49,002 nt of DNA, taken from Prevotellaceae bacterium. GTDB taxonomy: Bacteria; Bacteroidota; Bacteroidia; Bacteroidales; Bacteroidaceae. This document shows, piece after piece, positions 16,002 to 23,663 of the stretch; within the stretch, counting starts at the first letter, position 1, and each line of letters opens with the position of its first letter. Both the position numbers and the translations under genes were made by a program. The notes under the pieces are model-generated. The model ran no database searches. It was not told where the DNA came from and worked only from the letters and a program-made list of their open reading frames with translations. The stretch covers positions 1-49,002 of the forward strand of contig JAQXTH010000011.1 in assembly GCA_029219385.1 (NCBI GenBank). Reading direction: 5' to 3'.

Positions 16002-17762
16002 TTAGTGAAGAGGAAGCAGGTTGCCAATGTCTTCCACTATCATTGTGTCGACAAGTCGGTTGGCGGCGAGGAACTCCTTGGGAGAATAGCGGTCGGCAAA
16101 CTCTTTTCGGGCACCATAGCAAAGGGTCTTTACCTCTGTGGAACCAAAGTGGCGGGCAATTTTTTCGCCAAAGCCACCGGCAAGTGCTCCGTCTTCAAGT
16201 GTGACGACAAGACGGTGGTCTTGTACAAGACTGTCGAGCAGTGAGGTGTCGACACCCGAAATATAGCGCGGATTGATGAGCGTGGCCCGAATGCCTTGCG
16301 TCTCCAACAAACGGCACACGCGTTCGCCAAGCGAGAAGAAATTGCCGAGGGCAAGTATGGCAACGTCTTTTCCTCGTTCCACCACTTCGTATTTGTTCAG
16401 TGAGGAATAGTCTGTCGGGACAGTGCGCGAGGTAGAAACAGTCGCACCAACCGGCACACGGATAGCAACAGGGTGTTCTTTATAGTCGATGCTCCAATCG
16501 AGCATGGCAAGGTATTCCTCGCGGTTGGTGGGGGCAAGGTAAACAAGGTTGGGAATGTTGGAAAGCAGGGGGATGTCGAAATGGCAAAGGTGGGTTACGT
16601 CGGTCATTGTGGACAGGGAGCCCCACAACACGAGTATGGTTGCAGGATTGTCGTTGATGCAGAGATCTTGCGACAGTTGGTCGTAGGCGCGTTGGATGAA
16701 CGAACTGCATACGCCAAACACCGGTTTGCCTCCGGCTTTGGCAATGCCCGATGCCAGGGCCACGGCGTGTTCTTCGGCAATGCCCACGTCTATAAACTGA
16801 CTGCCGGCTTCTTTGCGACGCTCGGGAGTCCAGTTCCAAATACCCGGGGTGCCGGCCGTGATGGCACATAGAGTGTTGTCTTGCTTCATCATGTCGAGCA
16901 GGTGTGAGGTGGTCAGTTCGTCGTAGGTCTCTGCGTTAAAGGGGTGCAGCAGTTCGCCCGAGGCAATATCAAAAGGTGCGCTCCAGTGCCAACGCTCTTT
17001 GTCTTTTTCTGCAAGTTCATAGCCTTTGCCTTTCAGCGTGTTGATATGCACTACAATAGGGTGGTCAATGTCTTTCACTCGATTAAATGCTTCGATGAGA
17101 GACTCTATGTCGTTACCTTTATTTATATAGATATAGTCCAAACCCATGGCGCGGAAGAGGTTGGTGGGGCAAGTGCCGTTTGTTTTTCTAAGGTTTTCGA
17201 GATTTCGGTAGAGACCGCCATGGTTTTCTGCAATCGACATTTGGTTGTCGTTTACAATGATTATGAAGTTGGAATTTAGTTCGGCAGCCCAATCGAGTCC
17301 TTCGAGTGCTTCGCCTCCGCTGAGAGATCCGTCGCCAATCACGGCAATAATGTTTCCTTTGTCGCCTTTCAGGTCGCGCCCTTTGGCAAGTCCGCCGGCG
17401 AGGCTTATCGAGGTTGATGTGTGTCCGATGACAAAGTGGTCGTGGTCGCTCTCTGATGGTTCGCTATATCCGGAGACATCGTCATAGTGGTCTTCATTTA
17501 GAAAAGCTTCTATGCGTCCGGTGAGCATTTTGTGGGGATAGCTTTGGTGAGACACGTCGAAAACTATTTTGTCTTGGGGAGAGTTAAACACATAGTGCAT
17601 GGCGATGGTGGCTTCCACCATGCCCAAATTTGGTCCGCAATGTCCACCGTGGTGGCTGAGTTTTTTGATGAGCAGTGAGCGTATCTCCACTGCCAGTTGT
17701 TTCAGTTCTTTTGTTGAGAGACGTTTTACGTCTGATGGTGATTTGATGTTTTCTATTATCAT
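16002..17762 (-). CDS. short-form 1-deoxy-D-xylulose-5-phosphate synthase-like enzyme
   Basis: Thiamine-diphosphate enzyme of the DXS/transketolase fold, 586 aa against about 620-640 for standard bacterial Dxs. GDGSLSGGEALEGLDWAAEL...NDN (about 139-170) is the thiamine-diphosphate/metal motif. The pyrimidine domain has DVGIAEEHAVALASGIA with the catalytic Glu, and the C-terminal domain ends with EDGALAGGFGEKIARHFG. The N-terminus reads SHHGGHCGPNLGMVEAT and DVSHQSYPHK rather than the usual GHLGS and DVGHQ. It resembles a short DXS-like group I associate with Firmicutes and some Bacteroidota. It may be a paralogue rather than the isoprenoid enzyme. It is transcribed alone, with a -7 box at 17791-17798. 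Confidence 0.82.
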   Translation of the reverse strand: MIIENIKSPSDVKRLSTKELKQLAVEIRSLLIKKLSHHGGHCGPNLGMVEATIAMHYVFNSPQDKIVFDVSHQSYPHKMLTGRIEAFLNEDHYDDVSGYSEPSESDHDHFVIGHTSTSISLAGGLAKGRDLKGDKGNIIAVIGDGSLSGGEALEGLDWAAELNSNFIIIVNDNQMSIAENHGGLYRNLENLRKTNGTCPTNLFRAMGLDYIYINKGNDIESLIEAFNRVKDIDHPIVVHINTLKGKGYELAEKDKERWHWSAPFDIASGELLHPFNAETYDELTTSHLLDMMKQDNTLCAITAGTPGIWNWTPERRKEAGSQFIDVGIAEEHAVALASGIAKAGGKPVFGVCSSFIQRAYDQLSQDLCINDNPATILVLWGSLSTMTDVTHLCHFDIPLLSNIPNLVYLAPTNREEYLAMLDWSIDYKEHPVAIRVPVGATVSTSRTVPTDYSSLNKYEVVERGKDVAILALGNFFSLGERVCRLLETQGIRATLINPRYISGVDTSLLDSLVQDHRLVVTLEDGALAGGFGEKIARHFGSTEVKTLCYGARKEFADRYSPKEFLAANRLVDTMIVEDIGNLLPLH

Positions 17763-17790
17763 TTTGTTGTCAGAGTTTGGATTTCTGAGG

Positions 17791-17798
17791 CAAAGTTA
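17791..17798 (-). promoter_or_regulatory. predicted -7 box upstream of the DXS-like gene
   Basis: TAACTTTG on the minus strand (exact TAnnTTTG), 28 nt before the ATG. No convincing -33 element at the expected distance. Confidence 0.45.
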
Positions 17799-17968
17799 TT
17801 CTGAAAAGTTGAAACATATTATATCTTAAATGCGGAAAAAATAACCATTTTTATGGAAGGCCGGAATTGTGTTGTCGTCTCTTTATCTCTCCTGCTTTTT
17901 CACTAAAGCCATATAAATGAACAAAGTTGTGAAGCAGAGGCATGAAAATGATTTTTGTGGCACGCTTT

Positions 17969-18001
17969 TTTGTGATGTATAGCAAAAAAGTCGTAATTTT
18001 A
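17969..18001 (+). promoter_or_regulatory. predicted pdxA promoter
   Basis: TTTG (17969-17972), a 21-base spacer and TAATTTTA (17994-18001, one mismatch) lie 37 bp before the pdxA ATG. This would drive pdxA and the genes behind it. Confidence 0.5.
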
Positions 18002-18037
18002 CACCTCATTATATTATAAAGCAGAAAAACAACTACA

Positions 18038-19114
18038 ATGAACGAAAAAATAAAGATAGGAATTACCCACGGCGACCTTAACGGCGTGGGTTATGAAGTG
18101 ATACTCAAAGCATTTGCCGATGAGGCTATGACCGAAATGTGTGTGCCAATCGTCTATGGTTCGCCCAAGGCTGCAATTTTTCATCGCAAGAACATGGGGC
18201 TGTCGACCAACTTTCAGACAATCAGAGATGCTGACGAGGCACAGTCGGGCTGTCTTAACATGATTGCATGTTTCGACGAAGAGGTGAAGATAGACTTTGG
18301 TCAACTCTCCGGCGAAACCGGTCATGCGGCTTATCTCTCGCTTCGCAGGGCGGTCGATGATTTCAAGGCCGGCAAGATTGATGCGATAGTGACGGCACCA
18401 ATCAACAAGAAATCCATTCATGGCGAGGAGTTCCCCTTTGACGGTCACACCGAGTTTTTTGAAAGTGAGTTTGGGGCAAAGGGCGATGCGCTGATGATAT
18501 TGATGAGTCCCGTTATGAGAGTGGCCCTGGTAACCACTCACCTTCCACTCAAGGATGTTGCCGGCGCAGTTACGCGCGAGAGTGTGGAGCGTTGTATTGC
18601 CACATTGCAGCGTTCGCTCTATCGCGATTTCACTGTCAGTGCACCGCGCATTGCGGTGTTGGGACTCAATCCTCACAATGGTGACGAAGGTCTGCTTGGC
18701 GATGAAGAGGAAACTGTTGTTGCTCCCGCCATAAAGGAGATGAGAGAAAAGGGAGTGCAGTGTTTTGGCCCGTATGCCGCCGACGGATTTTTCGGAAGTG
18801 GACTGTATAGACATTTCGATGCTGTGTTGGCCATGTATCATGACCAGGGGCTCGCTCCGTTCAAGGCTCTTTGTGGCAACGATGGTGTTAATTTTACTGC
18901 GGGTCTCGACATTGTGCGCACATCGCCCGACCATGGCACGGCGTTTGATATTGCGGGGCAGGGCAAGGCCGACGAAAATTCTTTTCGTCAGGCTGTATAT
19001 GCGGCAGTCGACATTGTGCGTCGCCGTCGCATGACCGACGAGGCTTCGGCAAATCCGTTGAAGTTTGTGGTGCGCGAGCGCGACAGTCGCAATCATGGTG
19101 ACGAACCGGCATAG
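18038..19114 (+). CDS. pdxA: 4-hydroxythreonine-4-phosphate dehydrogenase PdxA
   Basis: NAD-dependent oxidation of 4-phosphohydroxy-L-threonine in pyridoxal-phosphate synthesis. It has 358 aa. Characteristic blocks are ITHGDLNGVGYEVILKA, DAIVTAPINKKSIH, FDGHTEFF (metal His), LGLNPHNGDEGLLG, GPYAADGFF and AMYHDQGLAPFKAL (metal His), then DIVRTSPDHGTAFDIAG. All metal-binding positions appear intact. The first gene of a rightward group with the AraC-type regulator (22 bp gap) and DPP III. Confidence 0.95.
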   Translation: MNEKIKIGITHGDLNGVGYEVILKAFADEAMTEMCVPIVYGSPKAAIFHRKNMGLSTNFQTIRDADEAQSGCLNMIACFDEEVKIDFGQLSGETGHAAYLSLRRAVDDFKAGKIDAIVTAPINKKSIHGEEFPFDGHTEFFESEFGAKGDALMILMSPVMRVALVTTHLPLKDVAGAVTRESVERCIATLQRSLYRDFTVSAPRIAVLGLNPHNGDEGLLGDEEETVVAPAIKEMREKGVQCFGPYAADGFFGSGLYRHFDAVLAMYHDQGLAPFKALCGNDGVNFTAGLDIVRTSPDHGTAFDIAGQGKADENSFRQAVYAAVDIVRRRRMTDEASANPLKFVVRERDSRNHGDEPA

Positions 19115-19136
19115 GTCGTAATGTCTCTTTAAAGAC

Positions 19137-19523
19137 ATGGCAAGAGATTATATCAACAGAATTGGCAGTGAGAAGCGCGAGCGCATACTTCGTGTTGTAA
19201 ATACCGAAGTGATAATGCGCGAGGCTTATTTGCGTGCGGGTTTTTCGGCTCGTGAATTGTGTGAGAAACATGAGATTGACCCTCGCGATCTCTCGGCTGT
19301 CATGGGATTGTTTTTTGGCGAGAGTTTCAGTTCTTTGTTGCGCCGACTGAGAGTGAACAAGGTGTGCAAAATGCTGGAGTCGCAGTCGGAGAGTGGCAAG
19401 TCGTGTGAGACGGTGGGCCTCAGATGTGGCTTTGCGAGTCGCCAGAGTTTCTATAATGCTTTTGTGTCTTTAAAAGGGGTTACTCCGTTTGAATATCGTA
19501 ATAAATTTTTAAAAAACAAATGA
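19137..19523 (+). CDS. AraC-family helix-turn-helix regulator (single domain)
   Basis: A 128-aa protein with an AraC/XylS DNA-binding domain and no effector domain. The first helix-turn-helix is around FSARELCEKHEIDPRDLSAVM. The second is KSCETVGLRCGFASRQSFYNAFVSLKGVTPFEYRN, the family's C-terminal signature. It starts 22 bp after pdxA, and its stop overlaps the DPP III start (ATGA), so the three are likely one transcript. Its targets are unknown. Confidence 0.85.
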   Translation: MARDYINRIGSEKRERILRVVNTEVIMREAYLRAGFSARELCEKHEIDPRDLSAVMGLFFGESFSSLLRRLRVNKVCKMLESQSESGKSCETVGLRCGFASRQSFYNAFVSLKGVTPFEYRNKFLKNK

Positions 19524-21553
19524 ATAAAATAAAACACATGGTTATGACTGCAGTGATAGCCGTCGGCACGTCTTCTGTGGCTGCCGATAATTTTGAATAC
19601 AACAACGAGCGTTTTGCCGATCTTCAGATGTTGCGCTACAAGGTGTCGGGGTTTGAGCGTCTGCCCCTGCGCCAAAAGAAACTGATTTATTATCTCAGCG
19701 AGGCTGCGCTCTGTGGTCGCGATATTATGTTTGACCAAAACGGGGCTTATAATCTTCGCATTCGCAAGACCCTCGAAACTGTCTATACTGATTATAAAGG
19801 TGAACGCAACTCAGCTGATTTCAAGGCATTGGAGGTTTATCTCAAGCGAGTTTGGTTTTCAAACGGCATTCACCACCATTATGGTTGCGATAAGTTTGAA
19901 CCGGGTTTTTCGCAAGATTTCTTGCGCAAGGCAATGAAGAGTGTTTCTACCGAGAAATTGCCTCTTGCCAAAGGGGAGAGTGTCGACGACTTGTGCAACA
20001 CGCTGTTTCCCGTGATGTTCGACCCCGATGTGATGCCCATGCGTGTAAATCAGAAAGACGGAGAAGACCTTGTGCTGACCTCTGCTGCCAATTTCTATGG
20101 CCCAGGTGTGACTCAGGCCGAAGCCGAGGCTTTTTATGAGGCTCAAAAAGACACCACCGACAAAGAGCCTGTGATGTATGGTCTCAACAGTAGGTTGGTG
20201 AAGCAAGACGGTGTGCTCGTCGAGAGGAAATGGGTTGCCAACGGGCTTTATGGCGAAGCAATAAAGAAGATTGTCTTTTGGCTGGAAAAGGCACGTGGGG
20301 TGGCTGACACACAGGCGCAGAAAGAAGTGATAGACGAACTTGTGAAATTCTATACCACCGGCGATCTGAAAACTTTCGACCGTTACAGCATTTTGTGGCT
20401 TAAAGACACAGAGAGCACGGTTGACTTTGTGAATGGTTTTATAGAGAGTTATGGAGACCCGCTTGGGTTGAAAGCAGGGTGGGAGGCTCTTGTAAACTTT
20501 AAGGATCTCGAAGCCACCGGGCGCGCAGAGAAACTCAGCGAAAACGCACAGTGGTTTGAAGACCATTCGCCGGTTGATGACCAGTTTAAGAAGAAAGAGT
20601 GCAAGGGTATTTCCGCCAAGGTGATAACGGCAGCAATGCTCGGGGGTGAACTCTATCCTGCCACCGCGATAGGCATCAATCTGCCCAACAGCAATTGGAT
20701 ACGCAAACAGCATGGCTCAAAGAGTGTGACCATTGGCAATCTGACAGATGCCTACAACAAGGCAGCCCATGGCAACGGCTTCAACGATGAGTTTGTGGTC
20801 GACCAAGCCACAAAAGATCTCATCGACAAGTATGGTGACGTTTGTGATGACCTCCACACCGACCTTCACGAGTGTCTGGGCCACGGCAGCGGACGTCTTG
20901 TCGACGGCGTGGGAGACGATGCCTTGAAGGCACACGGCTCGACCATTGAGGAGGCTCGCGCCGATCTCTTTGCTCTGTATTATCTGGCCGACCCCAAACT
21001 TGTGGAACTCGGTCTCACACCCGACATAGAGGCTTTCAAGAGCAACTATTATCATTACATGATGAATGGATTGATGACACAGTTGGTGCGCATACGTCCC
21101 GGCAAGGATGTGGAGGAAGCCCATATGCGCAACCGGCAGTTGATAGCCCGCTGGGCATACGAACATGGCAAGGCCGACCGCGTGGTGGAGTTTGTTGTAA
21201 ACAACGGCAAGACATATGTCAATGTCAACGACTATGAAGCCTTGCGTCGCCTGTTTGGTGAATTGCTCAAAGAAATTCAGCGCATTAAGAGCGAGGGAGA
21301 CTATGAGGCAGCCCGACAATTGGTCGAGACTTACGCTGTGAAAGTAGACCCACTTCTTCATAAAGAGGTTTTGGCGCGCTATGAGGCTCTCGATCTTGCT
21401 CCCTACAAAGGTTTCATAAATCCGGTGTTCCGAGCCGTGACCGATGCGAAGGGCGAAATAACTGATGTGACGGTTGATTATTCCGAGAAATATGCCGACC
21501 AGATGTTGCGATATTCTGCCGACTATGGTTTCCTGCCTTATGTGAACGAATAG
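19520..21553 (+). CDS. dipeptidyl-peptidase III (peptidase family M49)
   Basis: Zinc metallopeptidase removing dipeptides from peptide N-termini. It has 677 aa. The M49 zinc motif HECLGH is at residues 450-455, with the second-site EEARAD at about 477-482. The first 22 residues (MTAVIAVGTSSVAAD) look like a signal peptide, so the enzyme is probably periplasmic. It overlaps the AraC-type gene by 4 bp, and the AlkD-like gene follows 25 bp later. Confidence 0.93.
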   Translation: MNKIKHMVMTAVIAVGTSSVAADNFEYNNERFADLQMLRYKVSGFERLPLRQKKLIYYLSEAALCGRDIMFDQNGAYNLRIRKTLETVYTDYKGERNSADFKALEVYLKRVWFSNGIHHHYGCDKFEPGFSQDFLRKAMKSVSTEKLPLAKGESVDDLCNTLFPVMFDPDVMPMRVNQKDGEDLVLTSAANFYGPGVTQAEAEAFYEAQKDTTDKEPVMYGLNSRLVKQDGVLVERKWVANGLYGEAIKKIVFWLEKARGVADTQAQKEVIDELVKFYTTGDLKTFDRYSILWLKDTESTVDFVNGFIESYGDPLGLKAGWEALVNFKDLEATGRAEKLSENAQWFEDHSPVDDQFKKKECKGISAKVITAAMLGGELYPATAIGINLPNSNWIRKQHGSKSVTIGNLTDAYNKAAHGNGFNDEFVVDQATKDLIDKYGDVCDDLHTDLHECLGHGSGRLVDGVGDDALKAHGSTIEEARADLFALYYLADPKLVELGLTPDIEAFKSNYYHYMMNGLMTQLVRIRPGKDVEEAHMRNRQLIARWAYEHGKADRVVEFVVNNGKTYVNVNDYEALRRLFGELLKEIQRIKSEGDYEAARQLVETYAVKVDPLLHKEVLARYEALDLAPYKGFINPVFRAVTDAKGEITDVTVDYSEKYADQMLRYSADYGFLPYVNE

Positions 21554-21578
21554 AAAGAACGAAGAAAACTCTATTCTT

Positions 21579-22220
21579 ATGAATGAAAATCAAATTGCCA
21601 CAGAGAGTGGTCGCGAGGTTTCTGTGAACGAGGTGAAATTGATGTTGCGCGGAGCCATGAACGGACCTCTTTCTCAATCGCTCAGGCAGAAGGGGCTTGG
21701 CTATCGCATGATATATGGTGTGGAATGGCCGCGTCTTATGGCCATGGGTGCAGAAATTGGCAAGAACCATAGTCTTGCCCAGGATTTGTGGAAAGAAGAT
21801 ATTCGCGAGTGCAGGCTGCTGGCCGGTCTCGTGCAGCCCGTTGACACGTTTTATCCTGAAATAGCAGATATATGGGTGGAGTCAATGCGCTATCCCGAGG
21901 AGGCGCAATATACGGTGCTGTCGCTTTTTTGCCGTTTGCCATACGCATCCGAAAAGGCATTTTGCTGGATAGCAAGCGAGGGGCAGATGTTTCGGCTTTG
22001 TGGTTTCTTGTTGCTTTCGCGTTTGTTTATGCAGGGCTTCCCCTTGATGAAGAGGTCGGAGAGTGAATATTTAGACCAGGCGCGAACGGCTGTTTTGGGC
22101 GATGATGTCCATGTGCGCAAGGCGGCCCGTGATTCTCTTCTGAAATACTCGCTTACGGGCGACGAACAAGAGGTGTTGGTCGACAAACTATTGAAAGAAA
22201 TAGAAAAATCTCTTAACTGA
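21579..22220 (+). CDS. AlkD-like DNA alkylation repair (HEAT-repeat) protein
   Basis: A 213-aa helical protein resembling the AlkD-type HEAT-repeat fold of Bacteroidales: YRMIYGVEWPRLMAMGAEIGKNHSLAQDLWKEDIRECRLLAGL is a helix pair seen in such proteins. AlkD removes positively charged alkylated bases from DNA. The assignment is from overall pattern only; I see no single diagnostic motif, and a non-enzymatic HEAT protein is possible. It is the last gene of the pdxA group; purA has its own promoter. Confidence 0.6.
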   Translation: MNENQIATESGREVSVNEVKLMLRGAMNGPLSQSLRQKGLGYRMIYGVEWPRLMAMGAEIGKNHSLAQDLWKEDIRECRLLAGLVQPVDTFYPEIADIWVESMRYPEEAQYTVLSLFCRLPYASEKAFCWIASEGQMFRLCGFLLLSRLFMQGFPLMKRSESEYLDQARTAVLGDDVHVRKAARDSLLKYSLTGDEQEVLVDKLLKEIEKSLN

Positions 22221-22229
22221 ACCAAAAAT

Positions 22230-22260
22230 TTTGTTATGTCGCATTGGTTTATTAACTTTG
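22230..22260 (+). promoter_or_regulatory. purA promoter (consensus Bacteroidota type)
   Basis: TTTG (22230-22233), exactly 19 bases, then TAACTTTG (22253-22260). Both boxes match the consensus. Transcription would begin near 22267, giving a leader of about 50 nt. This is the clearest promoter in the window. Confidence 0.7.
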
Positions 22261-22315
22261 CGAGTCGGTATGATAAGTATCATAATTGCGAAAATTTAAC
22301 AACAATATTTGATAT

Positions 22316-23584
22316 ATGACAAAAGGAAAAGTAGATGCCCTGCTGGGCATCGTGTTTGGCGATGAGGGAAAAGGCAAGGTGGTAGATTACTTTACCCCTC
22401 AATATGATGTTGTAGCCAGATTTGCCGGCGGTCCCAATGCAGGCCACACTATTATCTTTGACGGCAAGAAGTTTGTGCTGCGCTCAATTCCTTCGGGCAT
22501 TTTCGACGAGGGGAAAATAAATATCATAGGCAACGGCTGTGTGATTGCCCCCGACCTTTTCATGGCTGAGGCAAAAGAACTCGAAGAGGCGGGTTATTCA
22601 CTCAAAGACAGACTCCACATCAGCAAGCGCGCTCATCTGATATTGCCTACCCATCGTGCTCTCGACAGAGCATACGAGACTCTGAAAGGCAAAAATAAAA
22701 TTGGCACCACGGGCAAGGGCATTGGTCCGACCTATAGTGACAAGGCTGCGCGCATTGGTCTCAGAGTGGGCGACATTGTGAATGGTTTTGACGAGAAATA
22801 TGCTGCGCTCAAGGCACGCCACGAACGCATTCTCAAGAATATCGGCTATGAATATGATATTGCAGAGGAAGAGAAGCGTTGGCTGGAGGGCGTAGAATAT
22901 ATGCGCTCGTTTAATCTGACCGACTCGGAAATAGAACTCAACAAATATCTTGCCGAGGGCAAGAGTGTCTTGGCCGAGGGTGCCCAAGGCACCATGCTTG
23001 ATATTGACCACGGCACTTATCCCATGGTGTCGTCGTCGTCGACAACCACGGGCGGTGTGTGCACCGGCCTTGGCATTGCTCCCAACAAGATTGGCGATGT
23101 GTTTGGTATTTTCAAAGCGTATAGCACTCGTGTGGGCTCGGGTCCGTTTCCTGTTGAGTTGTTTGACGAGACGGGCGACCATATCCGCGAGGTTGGCCAT
23201 GAGTTTGGCGCGGTGACAGGACGCAACCGCCGTTGTGGCTGGCTCGACCTTGTGGGCCTAAAATATGCTGTTGAAGTAAATGGAGTGACGCAACTCATCA
23301 TGATGAAGAGCGACGTGCTCGATGATTTCAAGACAATAAAGGTTTGCACGGCCTACACCAAAGACGGTGAGACGTTGACAGATATGCCCTATGACTTGAA
23401 CGGCTGCGAGGCTGTCTATGAGGAGTTGCCGGGGTGGAATTGTGACCTCACAAAAATCACCTCCGAAGCAGAGTTCCCACAACAACTCAAAGATTATATT
23501 GCTTATATAGAAAAATATATCGGTTTGCCCATCACAATTGTGTCGGTTGGTCCCGACCGCAACGCCACTATCGTGAGAGGCTGA
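22316..23584 (+). CDS. purA: adenylosuccinate synthetase PurA
   Basis: Joins IMP and aspartate with GTP hydrolysis to give adenylosuccinate, the first step from IMP to AMP. It has 422 aa. The GTP loop GDEGKGK is at 15-21, with NAGHT, GTTGKGIGPTYSDK, AEGAQGTMLDIDHGTYPMV, GRNRRCGWLDL and SVGPDRNATI blocks all present. A consensus promoter precedes it and a strong terminator with a 10-T run follows 17 bp after the stop. Confidence 0.97.
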   Translation: MTKGKVDALLGIVFGDEGKGKVVDYFTPQYDVVARFAGGPNAGHTIIFDGKKFVLRSIPSGIFDEGKINIIGNGCVIAPDLFMAEAKELEEAGYSLKDRLHISKRAHLILPTHRALDRAYETLKGKNKIGTTGKGIGPTYSDKAARIGLRVGDIVNGFDEKYAALKARHERILKNIGYEYDIAEEEKRWLEGVEYMRSFNLTDSEIELNKYLAEGKSVLAEGAQGTMLDIDHGTYPMVSSSSTTTGGVCTGLGIAPNKIGDVFGIFKAYSTRVGSGPFPVELFDETGDHIREVGHEFGAVTGRNRRCGWLDLVGLKYAVEVNGVTQLIMMKSDVLDDFKTIKVCTAYTKDGETLTDMPYDLNGCEAVYEELPGWNCDLTKITSEAEFPQQLKDYIAYIEKYIGLPITIVSVGPDRNATIVRG

Positions 23585-23601
23585 TTTTATGACAACAATA
23601 A

Positions 23602-23654
23602 AGACAGCGAGACTCCCCCATGAAAGGGGAAATCCCGCTGTCTGTTTTTTTTTT
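23602..23654 (+). terminator. strong intrinsic terminator after purA
   Basis: AGACAGCG (23602-23609) pairs with CGCTGTCT (23636-23643), with an inner CCCC/GGGG helix, followed by ten T (23645-23654). The ATG of the next gene is only 10 bases beyond the T run. Confidence 0.8.
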
Positions 23655-23663
23655 ATAAAGGTC

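Noticed and set aside
18014-19138. Minus-strand frame opposite pdxA
   Set aside because: Shadow frame; pdxA itself is unmistakable.
23589-23663. Start of the GH5-GH20 gene at 23589
   Set aside because: Those codons lie inside the purA terminator; the signal peptide begins at 23664.
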